64,000 bases of DNA. Source: CAYFMP01 sp964344215. GTDB taxonomy: Bacteria > Pseudomonadota > Alphaproteobacteria > Rhodospirillales > Casp-alpha2. Under the pieces are notes generated by a model. It was given only the letters and a program-made list of their open reading frames with translations, had not been told where the DNA came from and ran no database searches. How positions within the stretch are numbered: the stretch's first letter is position 1; every line of letters starts with the position of its first letter. Positions 50,615-59,107 of this stretch are shown here, in pieces. Both the position numbers and the translations under genes were made by a program. The stretch spans positions 1-64,000 of the forward strand of contig CAYFMP010000007.1 of NCBI GenBank assembly GCA_964344215.1, read 5' to 3'.

Positions 50615-51010
50615 TCAGACGGTGTTCGAGACCTCGACCAGGTTGCCGTCGGGGTCGCGGAAGTAGACGGAAACGAGCGGCCCGGCCGCTCCGGTCTTGG
50701 CGACCGGCCCTTCGATGATGTCGACGCCGCAAGCCGTCAGGTGGGTGACGACGTCGCTGATCGGCGTTTCGGTGATCAGGCAGAAATCGCCGGTTCCGGG
50801 CAACGCCGTCTCGGCTCTCGGCTCGTATTCGTCGCCGGCCGGGTGCAGGTTGATCTTGTTGCGCCCGAAGCTGAGCGCCACCCGGTTTTCCGAGCCGAAA
50901 ACAACCTTCTTCATGCCGAGCACGCGGCCGTAGAATTCGCAGGTCGCGTTCAAATCGACGACGGTGAGGACGAAGTGATCGATGCGGTCGATGCTGACGG
51001 GGTCCGTCAC
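50615..51010 (-). CDS. VOC (glyoxalase/dioxygenase superfamily) protein
   Basis: This 131-residue protein of two beta-alpha-beta modules is typical of the vicinal oxygen chelate superfamily: IDHFVLTVVDLNATCEFYGR, VLGMKKVVFGSENRVALSFG, NKINLHPAGDEYEP, and VSVYFRDPDGNLVEVSN. Metal ligands H11 and E (in NLVEVS) are in place. Activity (glyoxalase I, dioxygenase, resistance) is not resolved. GTG at 51010 follows GGAGAGGAAA. It lies 14 bp downstream of the MFS gene and is likely co-transcribed. Confidence 0.83.
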   Translation of the reverse strand: MTDPVSIDRIDHFVLTVVDLNATCEFYGRVLGMKKVVFGSENRVALSFGRNKINLHPAGDEYEPRAETALPGTGDFCLITETPISDVVTHLTACGVDIIEGPVAKTGAAGPLVSVYFRDPDGNLVEVSNTV

Positions 51011-51024
51011 GCTCGTTTCCTCTC

Positions 51025-52227
51025 CTACTCGGCGGCCTGAGCGACCGGCGCCGGGCCCTCGTCGGGCAGCAGCAGGATCATCGCGAAGGCGGCCAACGCC
51101 AGCCCGGCCAGGATGGCGAACAGCCAATAGAAGCCGCCGGTGAAGTCGTAGACGTAGCCTTCCAGCATGACGCCGAGGCTGGAAATACCGATGGCCAGCA
51201 CGAACTTGACGCCGTAGACGAAAGCCCGCCACTGGCTCGGCGCGTAGCGCGCGATCAGCATGTTCTCGGCCGGCAGAGCGCTGGTGTTGAAGCAGACCAT
51301 GAAGACGGCGACGACGGCGACTGTCGAGTCGCCGACCAGGACGCCGGCCAGCAACAGCAGCGGCGCCTGCATCAGGTAGCACACCAGATACACCCACTTG
51401 GCCGGATAGATGTCGGCCATGCGGCCGCCAGCCACCTGCATCAGGCCGCTCGCTGCGTAGACGATGGCGACAACGGCCGAGATACCGAAGACGCCGTCGG
51501 AGCCGAATGCCCCCAGGCTCTCGTCAAAGGCCTTCGGCAGCCCGGCCTGGGTGGCGTGGTAGATGACACCGCCGCAGGTCATGGTCAGGGCCAGGACCAC
51601 GAAGACGCGGACCGCATCGCGCCTCGACGCCGGCGGCGGCGGCGGTTTGCGGTCGGTCTTGGTCTCGACGATCCAGCCCATGACGAGGGCGGCCAGGAAA
51701 GCCAAACCGGTAACGACGACCAGTCCACCGGGCCCGACGAAGGCGGCGCGCCAGCCGTAGAAGTCGATCAGCGCGCCGGTCATCAGCGTCGCCGTGGCCG
51801 GCCCCAGCCCCCCGAACAGGCCGTTGACGCCCAAGACGGTGCCGGTTCTGACCGAGTTGCGGACCAGCCAGGCCATGCCGACCGGGTGGTAGATGGAGGC
51901 AAACAGGCCGGTGATCGCAAGCGCCGACGCGATCCCCAACGGCGTGTCGGCGAGCCCGGTCAGCATCAGCCCGGCTCCGGTGCCGATGAAGAAGACGCCC
52001 ATCATGCCGGTCGCCGACCACTTGTCGCCGAGCCAGCCTGCCAGCGGGGCGGCGAAGCCGAACAGCAGGTTGCCGGCCACCACCAGCACCACGACGTTGC
52101 CGTGGCTGAGGCCGAGCTCGCTCTCCAGCGCCAGCACGGCGACGTAGAAGATCGGCCCGAACCAGTGCGAATAGGTATGGCCGACGCAGGCAAAACCGAG
52201 CGACAAACGGGCGGAAAGCGGTTTCAT
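51025..52227 (-). CDS. MFS transporter
   Basis: This 400-residue protein has about twelve membrane helices. Features are the loop 2-3 motif GWLGDKWSATGMMGVFF (G-L-D-motif A variant), a cytoplasmic central loop rich in Pro (KTDRKPPPPPASRRDAV), and the helix-4 region HPVGMAWLVRNSVRTG. Substrate is unknown. ATG at 52227 begins MKPLSARLSLGFACVGHTYS. It is preceded by hutF (43 bp) and followed by the VOC gene, forming a probable three-gene transcript. Confidence 0.83.
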   Translation of the reverse strand: MKPLSARLSLGFACVGHTYSHWFGPIFYVAVLALESELGLSHGNVVVLVVAGNLLFGFAAPLAGWLGDKWSATGMMGVFFIGTGAGLMLTGLADTPLGIASALAITGLFASIYHPVGMAWLVRNSVRTGTVLGVNGLFGGLGPATATLMTGALIDFYGWRAAFVGPGGLVVVTGLAFLAALVMGWIVETKTDRKPPPPPASRRDAVRVFVVLALTMTCGGVIYHATQAGLPKAFDESLGAFGSDGVFGISAVVAIVYAASGLMQVAGGRMADIYPAKWVYLVCYLMQAPLLLLAGVLVGDSTVAVVAVFMVCFNTSALPAENMLIARYAPSQWRAFVYGVKFVLAIGISSLGVMLEGYVYDFTGGFYWLFAILAGLALAAFAMILLLPDEGPAPVAQAAE

Positions 52228-52270
52228 GGTGGCGACTATACCGCTTGCGGCGGCCTTTGAAAGCGCCGCC

Positions 52271-53656
52271 TCAGCCGAGGCGCGTGACGGTCTTGCGATA
52301 GGCCTCGGCGATGGTGTCCTCGTCGCGGTGGCGGCCGTCCTCGACCACCCAGGCGCCGCCGACCATGACCCGGCGGATCGGGTTGGCATTGCCGGAAAAG
52401 ACCAGCGAATCGATGAGGGCATCGCCGCTGCGCCCGGCCAACTGCGGATGGTCGGCGTCGACGACGACGATATCCGCCCGCTTGCCCGCCTCGAACCGGC
52501 CGAGCGGCCGTCCCAAGGCCCGGGCGCCGCCTGCCAGCGCGCCGTCGAACAGGCGCCGGCCGGTCGATGTGCAGTCGGCGTCGGTGGCCACGTTGCGGCC
52601 GAGAACGGTCAGGCGCTGGACGTACTCGAGCCAGCGCAACTCCTCGACGGGGCTGACCGAGACGTGGCTGTCCGAGCCGATGCCGAAGCGGCCGCCGGCC
52701 TCCAGGTAATCGACCAACGGAAAGACGCCGTCGCCGAGGTTGGCCTCGGTGGTCGGGCAGATACCGGCCACCGCACCGCTTGCCGCCAAATCTTTCGTTT
52801 CGGCTTCGGTCATGTGGGTGGCGTGGACGAAACACCAGCGCTCGTCGATGGGCGCGTTGTCGAGCAGCCATTCGACCGGCCGGGCGCCCGAATGGTTGAC
52901 GGATTCCTCGACGTCGCGGACCTGCTCGGCGACGTGGATATGGATCGGCGCCGTCGGCCCGTCGGCGGCGTCGAGCGACGTGAAGCCGTCCAGACAGGCC
53001 GCCAACGCCTCGGCCGACACCTGGCGTATGCTGTGCGGGGCGATGCCGATACGGACCTGCGGATCGCCGGCGTGGCGTGCCTCGAGGGTCTCGATGAGGC
53101 CGAGGAAGGCGTCCGGGTCGAGCAGGTAGCGGCGTTGGCCGGTGTTGGGCTCGACCTTCCCGTACCCGCCCCGCGTATAGAGCACCGGCAGCAGCGTCAG
53201 GCCGATACCGGCGCGGCCGGCGGCGGCGGCGATGCGGCCCGACATCTCGGCCCTATCGGCGTACGGCGTGCCGTCGGTGTCGTGGTGCAGGTAGTGGAAC
53301 TCGCCGACCGCGGTGTAACCGGATTTCAGCATCTCGACGTAGAGCTGGGCGGTAATGGCCTCAACGTCGTCGGGCGTCAGCCGGGTGACGAAATCGTGCA
53401 TGACCTCGCGCCACGTCCAGAAGCTGTCGCCGCTCTCGGAATGGCGGCGCTCGGTCAAGCCGGCGGCGGCCCGCTGAAAGGCGTGCGAATGCAGGTTCGG
53501 CATGCCCGGCAGGGCGACACCGCCGATGCGCTCGGCACCGGCTCCATCAGCACCGGATTCGACGGCGGCGATGGCGCCGGCGTCGTCGCCGCGGACGACG
53601 ACGTTTTCGGCCCAGCCGTCGGGCAAAAGGGCGTGGTCGAAAAAGAAGGCGCGCAT
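52271..53656 (-). CDS. hutF: Formimidoylglutamate deiminase
   Basis: This 461-residue amidohydrolase of histidine degradation converts N-formimidoyl-glutamate to N-formyl-glutamate and ammonia. The metal site LPGMPNLHSHAFQRAAAGL, SFWTWREVMHDF, HIHVAEQVRDVEE, FVHATHMTEAE and GIGSDSHVSVSPVEELRWLE match HutF. The frame continues upstream to 53695, but ATG at 53656 (MRAFFFDHALLPDGWAENVV) fits family length. No hutHUIG genes are close. It heads a transcript with an MFS transporter and a VOC protein. Confidence 0.9.
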   Translation of the reverse strand: MRAFFFDHALLPDGWAENVVVRGDDAGAIAAVESGADGAGAERIGGVALPGMPNLHSHAFQRAAAGLTERRHSESGDSFWTWREVMHDFVTRLTPDDVEAITAQLYVEMLKSGYTAVGEFHYLHHDTDGTPYADRAEMSGRIAAAAGRAGIGLTLLPVLYTRGGYGKVEPNTGQRRYLLDPDAFLGLIETLEARHAGDPQVRIGIAPHSIRQVSAEALAACLDGFTSLDAADGPTAPIHIHVAEQVRDVEESVNHSGARPVEWLLDNAPIDERWCFVHATHMTEAETKDLAASGAVAGICPTTEANLGDGVFPLVDYLEAGGRFGIGSDSHVSVSPVEELRWLEYVQRLTVLGRNVATDADCTSTGRRLFDGALAGGARALGRPLGRFEAGKRADIVVVDADHPQLAGRSGDALIDSLVFSGNANPIRRVMVGGAWVVEDGRHRDEDTIAEAYRKTVTRLG

Positions 53657-53793
53657 GGCCGAAATCCCGTTCATCCGGCGTTTTCGGTCGGCCAAGGCGG
53701 CAAAATCTGCCCGCCTCGTCCCGGATGCGCAAAATATCCTCCGCTCGCGTCGCTGAAAACCCTTTACTTCAAGGCTTTAGCCCGGCGCCGGGT

Positions 53794-53808
53794 TGGTACG
53801 GGTCTTGC
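53794..53808 (+). promoter_or_regulatory. Candidate sigma-54 promoter of the FecR-cyclophilin gene
   Basis: TGGTAC (53794-53799), five bases, then TTGC (53805-53808): GG and GC are 12 bp apart and only one base differs from TGGCAC-N5-TTGC. It lies 74 bp before the ATG. A perfect 12-bp palindrome CCCGGCGCCGGG (53781-53792) abuts it upstream. Confidence 0.5.
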
Positions 53809-53881
53809 GTCCCGAAGACCGAGTTTGCAGGCGTATGCGGGAATCCGGTTGCCCGTCCACGCCGATGGAGATAAGACCACA

Positions 53882-55114
53882 ATGAGGCGGACCCCGATCA
53901 TGGCTCAACATCCTCTCGCCAACCGAGTTTCGCGGACAGGAATCGCGCCGTTTCTCGGCCTCTTCGTTTTACTCATCCTGGCCGCCGTGGCTCCGCCGGT
54001 GCCGTCGTCGCAGGCCGCCATCGAAGTCGGCACGGCGGTCAAGGTGGTGAAGGACGTCTTCGCCCGCAACATGAACCGCAAGGTCAAGCGGGGCGACGGC
54101 ATGCCCTACCTGGAGACGGTTCTGACCGGCGAGGAAAGCGCCACCGATATCCTGCTCATCGACGAATCGACCCTGGTCATCGGCGAGCTTTCAGAAATTA
54201 CCTTGGACAGCTTGGTCTACAAGCCCAACAAGGGCGTCGTCGAAGGGTCGATAGAAGCCATCAAGGGCGTTTTCCGGTTCTCGTCGGCCGGCGTCAAGAT
54301 GGACTTGCGTATCAACACCCCGGTCGCCTCGATCGGCGTCCGCGGTACCGAGTTCGACGTGCTGGCGGCGCCGACCACGATGGAGGTGTCGGTTCATGAA
54401 GGCACCATCGAAGTAACCTCGGCGTCGGGCACGGAGGAGGTCAGCGAAGGCCAGGTCTATTCGGTGACGGCCAACGGCGGTGCCTTCCAGCCCGGACCGT
54501 CGCCCGAGCTGGAACGCGCCGTCGGCAAGATGCTGGCGGCGCTGGCGTCGCAGGAAGCAAGCGGCGCGGGCACTTCGAGCAGTGCATCGGCAACCCAGTC
54601 GGCGGCGGTTCAATCGCCGGCAGCGAGCGCTTCCGCCAGCCAGGGCCCGGATCTGGAAAACATGCTCTATGCGAGCCTTCCCGAGGGCAGCATCGTCATC
54701 GAGCTGCGGCCCGATCTGGCGCCGGAAAGCGTCAAGCGGGTCAAGGAACTGGCCCGCCGGGGCTTCTATGACGGGCTCGACTTCCACTTCGTCCGCACCG
54801 GTTACGTCGCCGAGACCGGCGATCCAACCGGTACCGGCCAGGGCGGATCGGGCCAGCCGCTGAAGGCCGAGATTTCGGATATCCCGTTCGAGCGCGGCGT
54901 CGTCGGCATGTCGCGTTCGGCCGACGATCCCGACAGCGCCGATTCGCAGTTCTTCATTACGCTCGGCCGGGCCGCCCATCTCGACGGCAAGTATACGGTG
55001 ATCGGCCGGGTCGTCTCCGGGCTGGAGTTCGTCGACGCGCTTGCCACCGGCAAGCCTCCCAAGAATCCGGACAAGCTGATACGGCTCCGGGTCGCCGCCG
55101 ACGTCAAGAACTGA
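53882..55114 (+). CDS. FecR-domain / cyclophilin-type PPIase fusion protein
   Basis: This 410-residue protein is exported (signal or anchor at about 14-42, ending SQAA). A FecR domain (about 55-195) shows YLETVLTGEESATDILLIDE, STLVIGELSEITLDS and NTPVASIGVRGTEFDVLA. A Ser/Ala-rich linker spans about 215-256. The C terminus (about 260-408) is cyclophilin-like: GSIVIELRPDLAPESVKRV, FYDGLDFHFVRTGY, GDPTGTGQGGSG, SADSQFFITLG and GKYTVIGRVVSG. The catalytic Arg of cyclophilins (FHR) is Phe here (FHFV), and the QGGD segment reads ETGD. Isomerase activity is therefore doubtful. ATG at 53882 follows GGAGAT. Confidence 0.82.
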   Translation: MRRTPIMAQHPLANRVSRTGIAPFLGLFVLLILAAVAPPVPSSQAAIEVGTAVKVVKDVFARNMNRKVKRGDGMPYLETVLTGEESATDILLIDESTLVIGELSEITLDSLVYKPNKGVVEGSIEAIKGVFRFSSAGVKMDLRINTPVASIGVRGTEFDVLAAPTTMEVSVHEGTIEVTSASGTEEVSEGQVYSVTANGGAFQPGPSPELERAVGKMLAALASQEASGAGTSSSASATQSAAVQSPAASASASQGPDLENMLYASLPEGSIVIELRPDLAPESVKRVKELARRGFYDGLDFHFVRTGYVAETGDPTGTGQGGSGQPLKAEISDIPFERGVVGMSRSADDPDSADSQFFITLGRAAHLDGKYTVIGRVVSGLEFVDALATGKPPKNPDKLIRLRVAADVKN

Positions 55115-55150
55115 GCCGGTAGGTCCGTCGATTTCGAAGAAGAACTCGGT

Positions 55151-55474
55151 TTAAGCGGCGTGGATGCTGCTCGGCGTGAAGTCGGTCTGGTCGGTGGAGT
55201 CGTACTCGGTGTTCTTGGCGCTGGCGGCGTCGGCGTCGGATTTGGAGGCGACCCTCTCCAATTTTAGGATATGAACCTGGCGTTCCAACTGGGCGATGCG
55301 GTCGTCCAGCTCCTTGCGGGCGTCGTCCTGCTGGGCGATCTTGTTCTGGAGCTTGCGCACGTGCGGCCGGACCAGGGCGTCGCCGAACTGATCGGCCCTC
55401 TTCAGGGCCTCGCTGGTGAACCAGATGGCGCCGAAGCCCATGACGAACCCAAGCACGCCGAGTATGCTGGCCAT
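55151..55474 (-). CDS. Small membrane-anchored coiled-coil protein
   Basis: This 107-residue protein has one membrane helix (about 2-22, ILGVLGFVMGFGAIWFTSEA) followed by a charged coiled coil (about 38-80; KLQNKIAQQDDARKELDDRI, AQLERQVHILKLERV) and a polar tail. Such layouts resemble envelope scaffolds, but no family is recognised. The ribosome site AAGGAGGGAAC before ATG at 55474 is excellent, arguing that it is a real gene. It converges with the FecR-cyclophilin gene at 36 bp. Confidence 0.65.
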   Translation of the reverse strand: MASILGVLGFVMGFGAIWFTSEALKRADQFGDALVRPHVRKLQNKIAQQDDARKELDDRIAQLERQVHILKLERVASKSDADAASAKNTEYDSTDQTDFTPSSIHAA

Positions 55475-55566
55475 GTTCCCTCCTTCGGCGGGGGATAAGC
55501 GTCGTCCCGCCTCCCTCGCAAGCTAGCGCCAGGATGTAAAGAGATCGTAAACGCCGGCCCGGAGGG

Positions 55567-57375
55567 TCAAGCCAACAGGGCTTCGACCCGCTCCAAACCG
55601 CGCCGGACGGCGCCGTCGAGGTAATCTTTCAGCATCCGCTCGGCGACTTCCTTCGGGATCGGGAGGGCGGCGGAACGGCGCTCGGCGGTCTCGTTCAGCT
55701 TGTCGAGCGCCTTCAGGAAGGTGTCGCGGTAAAACCCGGTCCGCACCCGCTCGCCGGTCAGCAGCGGCTCAAGGGTGTCGGCGGCAGGTGCGGACGGTTC
55801 GGCGGTGGAGGCAACGGCATCGGCGGCCACCGCCGCGTCGGGCGCAAGCGGCGCGCTATCCAGGATTTTCCGCGCCACCAGCAAAGCCTCGGCGATGAAA
55901 CCCTGTCTTATGCGTTCGGCATCGACCCGTGAGGTCGGCTCCAGCCTGAGCTTCGGTTCGGGGGTCGGTGCCGGTTCGATTTTGGCCTCGGCGTCACCTC
56001 TGGAGACGGCGCCGCCGAGGCTGGTCAGCGCCCTGTGCAGGGTCTTCGCATAGAGGTCGCGCTGCAGGCGCTCACCAAGGGCACGCGGCGAAGATTGCAG
56101 CGGCCCGCCCGCCTCGAGATCGACCGGCCGGCCTTCCGGATCGAGCACGGTCAAATCGGTCCACTTTCCGGAATCGAGCCCGAGGTCGGCGTAGGACTTG
56201 GTCCGGCCGTGGTCGACACGCGGGTCGGATTCGCCGCGCAGATACTGGCGGACCGCCGCCAGTTCGACATAGACGGCCGGGTTGCGCAGATCGGTGGCGC
56301 TCGCCTTGACGACGAGATCGCCGGGCCCAGGCGGCGCCGCGCCCCTCTCCCTCGAAACGACGTCCAGTACGGGCCCGACGCCGTCGGCCACCGAAGTGAC
56401 GTCGAACACGGCGTCGCCGCGCCATGACATGAGTCTCTCGCCGGCTTCATCGCCGGTCCATGGGCAGCGGCCGCCCGGATACGAAGCGTAAGGGCCGCCG
56501 GCCGCCAGCAACACGCCGTCGACCTCGACAAAATCGACCAGCAGGTTGCATTCGGCGGGGCCGTCCGAATCCGGATCGTTGTCGTAGGCGACCCGTATCT
56601 CGGCCGGCATCCCGGCGCTGAAATCCTGCGTAACCTCGACATCACGCCAGCACACCGGCGCCGTATCGACGCCGTCGACGGCCGGCATGCCCAAGGCCCA
56701 ATCCAGTTTGCCGCGCGCGACCTCGGCGCCGTCGACCTCTATCCGGTAGACCGGCGCCCCCTGTTCCGGCGCCCCGCCGAGACGAACGATGATCTTGCCG
56801 GTCGGCGCGCGGACCGGACCCGGCGCCTCGTCCGTCTCTTCCTGGTCGGGCCGTTCGGTTTGCGTCGGCTCGGCTGCGGGCTCAATCGGTTGCGGCGGCG
56901 TTCCCGGCAACCGTAACTTGACACCGGCCATGGAGCTGACCGTTTCGCCGCTTTCGCTATCGCGACCCGTGACCTTGACCGTCAGCTCGGCGAAGCCGCC
57001 TTGTTCAACAGCCGGAACGAAGGCGAGCGAGATCAGGTCGGCCGGCTCCACCGACCACGTGCCGGGCGAGCGTTCGACGCCGGCCGTCAACGTCGCCTCC
57101 GGCGGTACCCCGATGATCTCGGCGGCCTCCACCTCGATCCCGTGAACCAGCTTGGCCGGCACCACGATCCTAATCGGCTGAATGGCGCCGGGCGCTTCGA
57201 ACCCCCGCCACGGAACGCTCACCGTCTCGCCCTCGAGGTGGTCGGGGCGCTCGAGCGGCCGCTCCCCGAAGAGGCCTGTCAGCCAGCTTTCGTTGGTGCG
57301 GGGAGTGGGCGCGGGTTCGCCCGGGGCCGCAGAGGATTGTTCTTGTTCACCGCCGTTGTTTTGTTCTGCGACCAT
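55567..57375 (-). CDS. Large hypothetical protein with a CBM36/60-like carbohydrate-binding domain
   Basis: In this 602-residue protein with no signal peptide, residues 1-45 are polar and Glu/Pro-rich. Residues 55-160 look like an Ig/cadherin-type beta domain (VRVVVPAKLVHG-like, TVKVTGRDSESGETVSS). Residues about 195-300 match Ca-dependent xylan-binding modules: YRIEVDGAEVARGKLDWALG, VAYDNDPDSDGPAECNLLVD, FVEVDGVLL. The C-terminal third (about 420-602) contains three short helical segments each beginning DLYAKTLHRAL, GFIAEALLVARK or GFYRDTFLKALDKL, an apparent helical repeat. Function is unknown. It lies 41 bp after the DHH gene. Confidence 0.6.
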   Translation of the reverse strand: MVAEQNNGGEQEQSSAAPGEPAPTPRTNESWLTGLFGERPLERPDHLEGETVSVPWRGFEAPGAIQPIRIVVPAKLVHGIEVEAAEIIGVPPEATLTAGVERSPGTWSVEPADLISLAFVPAVEQGGFAELTVKVTGRDSESGETVSSMAGVKLRLPGTPPQPIEPAAEPTQTERPDQEETDEAPGPVRAPTGKIIVRLGGAPEQGAPVYRIEVDGAEVARGKLDWALGMPAVDGVDTAPVCWRDVEVTQDFSAGMPAEIRVAYDNDPDSDGPAECNLLVDFVEVDGVLLAAGGPYASYPGGRCPWTGDEAGERLMSWRGDAVFDVTSVADGVGPVLDVVSRERGAAPPGPGDLVVKASATDLRNPAVYVELAAVRQYLRGESDPRVDHGRTKSYADLGLDSGKWTDLTVLDPEGRPVDLEAGGPLQSSPRALGERLQRDLYAKTLHRALTSLGGAVSRGDAEAKIEPAPTPEPKLRLEPTSRVDAERIRQGFIAEALLVARKILDSAPLAPDAAVAADAVASTAEPSAPAADTLEPLLTGERVRTGFYRDTFLKALDKLNETAERRSAALPIPKEVAERMLKDYLDGAVRRGLERVEALLA

Positions 57376-57416
57376 GTCCGCTGTTCAATTCTCCCGGCCG
57401 AACCGTCGTTCCCGGT

Positions 57417-58346
57417 TCAGCCGTCGGCGGTGATCCGCTCGATGAGCTCGGCGACCACTGCATCCGCCTTGTCGTCCTCGACCCGGCAGCCGCCGGCCGC
57501 CGGGTGCCCGCCGCCGCCGTATTCCAGCAGCAACGAGCCGACGTTGATCTGCGACGAGCGATCGAGGATCGACTTGCCGACGGCGATCGCCGTCATCCCC
57601 GCCTCGCGGGCCGGCTGCACGCTCAAGGAGATGTTGCAGTGCGGGTAGAGGGCATAGATCATGAAGCGGTTGACCGTATAGATCGGATCCTCGCCGCGCA
57701 GGTCGACGACGACCAGTTTGCCCTTTTCGGTGGCGCACCGGATCAATTGCAGTTCGGCGAATTCCGCGTGGTAGTTGTAGGTGGCGACCCGTTCGGCGAC
57801 ATCCGGCAAGGTCAGAATCTCGTCGATCGGGTTGTGCCGGCAATAGGTCATCAGGTCGGTCATCAGCTGGTCGTTGGTAATGGCGAACTCGGCGAAGCGC
57901 TCGAGCCCGGTGCGCGGATCCATGATGAAGTTGAGCAGCGTCCATCCCTCCGGCGCCAGGATTTCATCGAGCGCGTACTGCGCCGAATCGGCCTTGTCGA
58001 CGGCCTCCATGAGCTCTTCGGAAATCGCCGGGAATCCGCTCTTGCCGCCGAAATGGTCGTAGAGCACTCGGGCCGCCGACGGCGCGTCTGCGTCGTTGAC
58101 GAGATTGTGCCGCCGGCCGATCCGCTCGCCCTCGCTGGCGTGATGGTCGAAGCACAGGTGGACGCCCGGCACGTACGGCAGGTTGGTGGTAATGTCGCGG
58201 CCGGAAACCTCGACCTTGCCGTCCTGCATGTCCTTCGGCTCGACGAACAGGATGTCGTCGATCATCTCGAGTTCGTTCAAGAGGGTCCCGCAAACGACGC
58301 CGTCGAAATCGGCGCGGGTGACAAGTCGATATTTCAGATCGCTCAT
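57417..58346 (-). CDS. DHH-family phosphoesterase (exopolyphosphatase-like)
   Basis: This 309-residue protein has the N-terminal DHH motifs (VTRADFDGVVCGTLL, then HLCFDHHASEGER) and the C-terminal DHHA1 glycine motif EYGGGGHPAAGGCRV. These mark manganese-dependent phosphoesterases acting on polyphosphate, oligonucleotides or cyclic dinucleotide products. Alphaproteobacterial members are often called exopolyphosphatase-like. The intermediate part AVDKADSAQYALDEIL supplies further metal contacts. ATG at 58346. It is upstream of the CBM60-like gene on the same strand and probably co-transcribed. Confidence 0.83.
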   Translation of the reverse strand: MSDLKYRLVTRADFDGVVCGTLLNELEMIDDILFVEPKDMQDGKVEVSGRDITTNLPYVPGVHLCFDHHASEGERIGRRHNLVNDADAPSAARVLYDHFGGKSGFPAISEELMEAVDKADSAQYALDEILAPEGWTLLNFIMDPRTGLERFAEFAITNDQLMTDLMTYCRHNPIDEILTLPDVAERVATYNYHAEFAELQLIRCATEKGKLVVVDLRGEDPIYTVNRFMIYALYPHCNISLSVQPAREAGMTAIAVGKSILDRSSQINVGSLLLEYGGGGHPAAGGCRVEDDKADAVVAELIERITADG

Positions 58347-58487
58347 GCGTTGTCTCTCTTGAGAACCGCTCCTACCTTCAGAAAATAGCCCCGCTTAGGC
58401 CGCGTTACAACCGGCGTGCTGGCGGCCCGGTCGGCGATGGGGTATACCTCGGTAACTTCGCCCGTCCTTTGCAACGGAAGCTTCGCC

Positions 58488-58790
58488 ATGGCCTCGGATG
58501 ACAACAGCCGCGACGACAGCGTCGAAATCGCCAACCAGATCATCGGCCTCGCCAACGCGCTTCTGAAGGAAGGCGTCGACCCGGCCGAGATCGCCGCCGG
58601 CCTGCGCCACGGCGCCGCCAACTTCTCGGCCTTCGAGAGCACCCAGGCCGGGGCCGGAGTCGAGGAAGTGCGCTTGATGGTCGAGGAATTCACCCGCATG
58701 CTGGAGTACTACTTCGAGCGCCACGCCCCGGCCGCGACACCGGCCACCGGCCTGCACCGCCTGGTCGAGCAGGTCAAGAACGAGAGCTGA
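58488..58790 (+). CDS. Small conserved helical protein, unknown function
   Basis: This 100-residue acidic helical protein contains SVEIANQIIGLANALLKEGV, DPAEIAAGLRHGAANFSAFE, VEEVRLMVEEFTRMLEYYFE and an end HRLVEQVKNES. Comparable roughly 100-residue proteins occur in other Alphaproteobacteria near tRNA or housekeeping genes and have no known role. ATG at 58488 with GGAAG upstream is preferred over the longer frame from 58416. It lies next to tRNA-Glu, transcribed in the opposite sense. Confidence 0.6.
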   Translation: MASDDNSRDDSVEIANQIIGLANALLKEGVDPAEIAAGLRHGAANFSAFESTQAGAGVEEVRLMVEEFTRMLEYYFERHAPAATPATGLHRLVEQVKNES

Positions 58791-58816
58791 GGGAATCGGG
58801 AGCGGAACAAAGGAAA

Positions 58817-58892
58817 TGGCGTCCCCAACGGGATTCGAACCCGTGTTGCCGGCGTGAAAGGCCGGTGTCCTAGGCCTCTAGACGATGGGGAC
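58817..58892 (-). tRNA. trnE: tRNA-Glu (anticodon TTC)
   Basis: This is a complete 76-nt cloverleaf on the minus strand: acceptor GTCCCCA/TGGGGAC, anticodon stem CCGGC/GCCGG with loop CTTTCAC giving TTC, T-loop GTTCGAA, discriminator G and encoded CCA (58819-58817). Confidence 0.96.
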
Positions 58893-59107
58893 GCGAAGGC
58901 CGTGTGGTATACGCTCAGGCCCGTGAAATCAAGTCCTTCGATAGCCCGGCCAGGTCGCTTCCCCGGGCCGCGCCCGGAGCCCGCTCCATGCCGCGACCGG
59001 GGCGACTTTTCGCGCTTTCAACTGCCGGGATCGATCCGTAAAATCCCCCGAAAGCCCCTTCCACCCGGCCCGGCCGGAACAGAGAAGACCTTAAGGGAGC
59101 CCAATTC

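Noticed and set aside
52226..53881. Long plus-strand frame joined to the FecR-cyclophilin gene
   Set aside because: The first 1.6 kb is the antisense of hutF. A good ribosome site and export signal start only at 53882.
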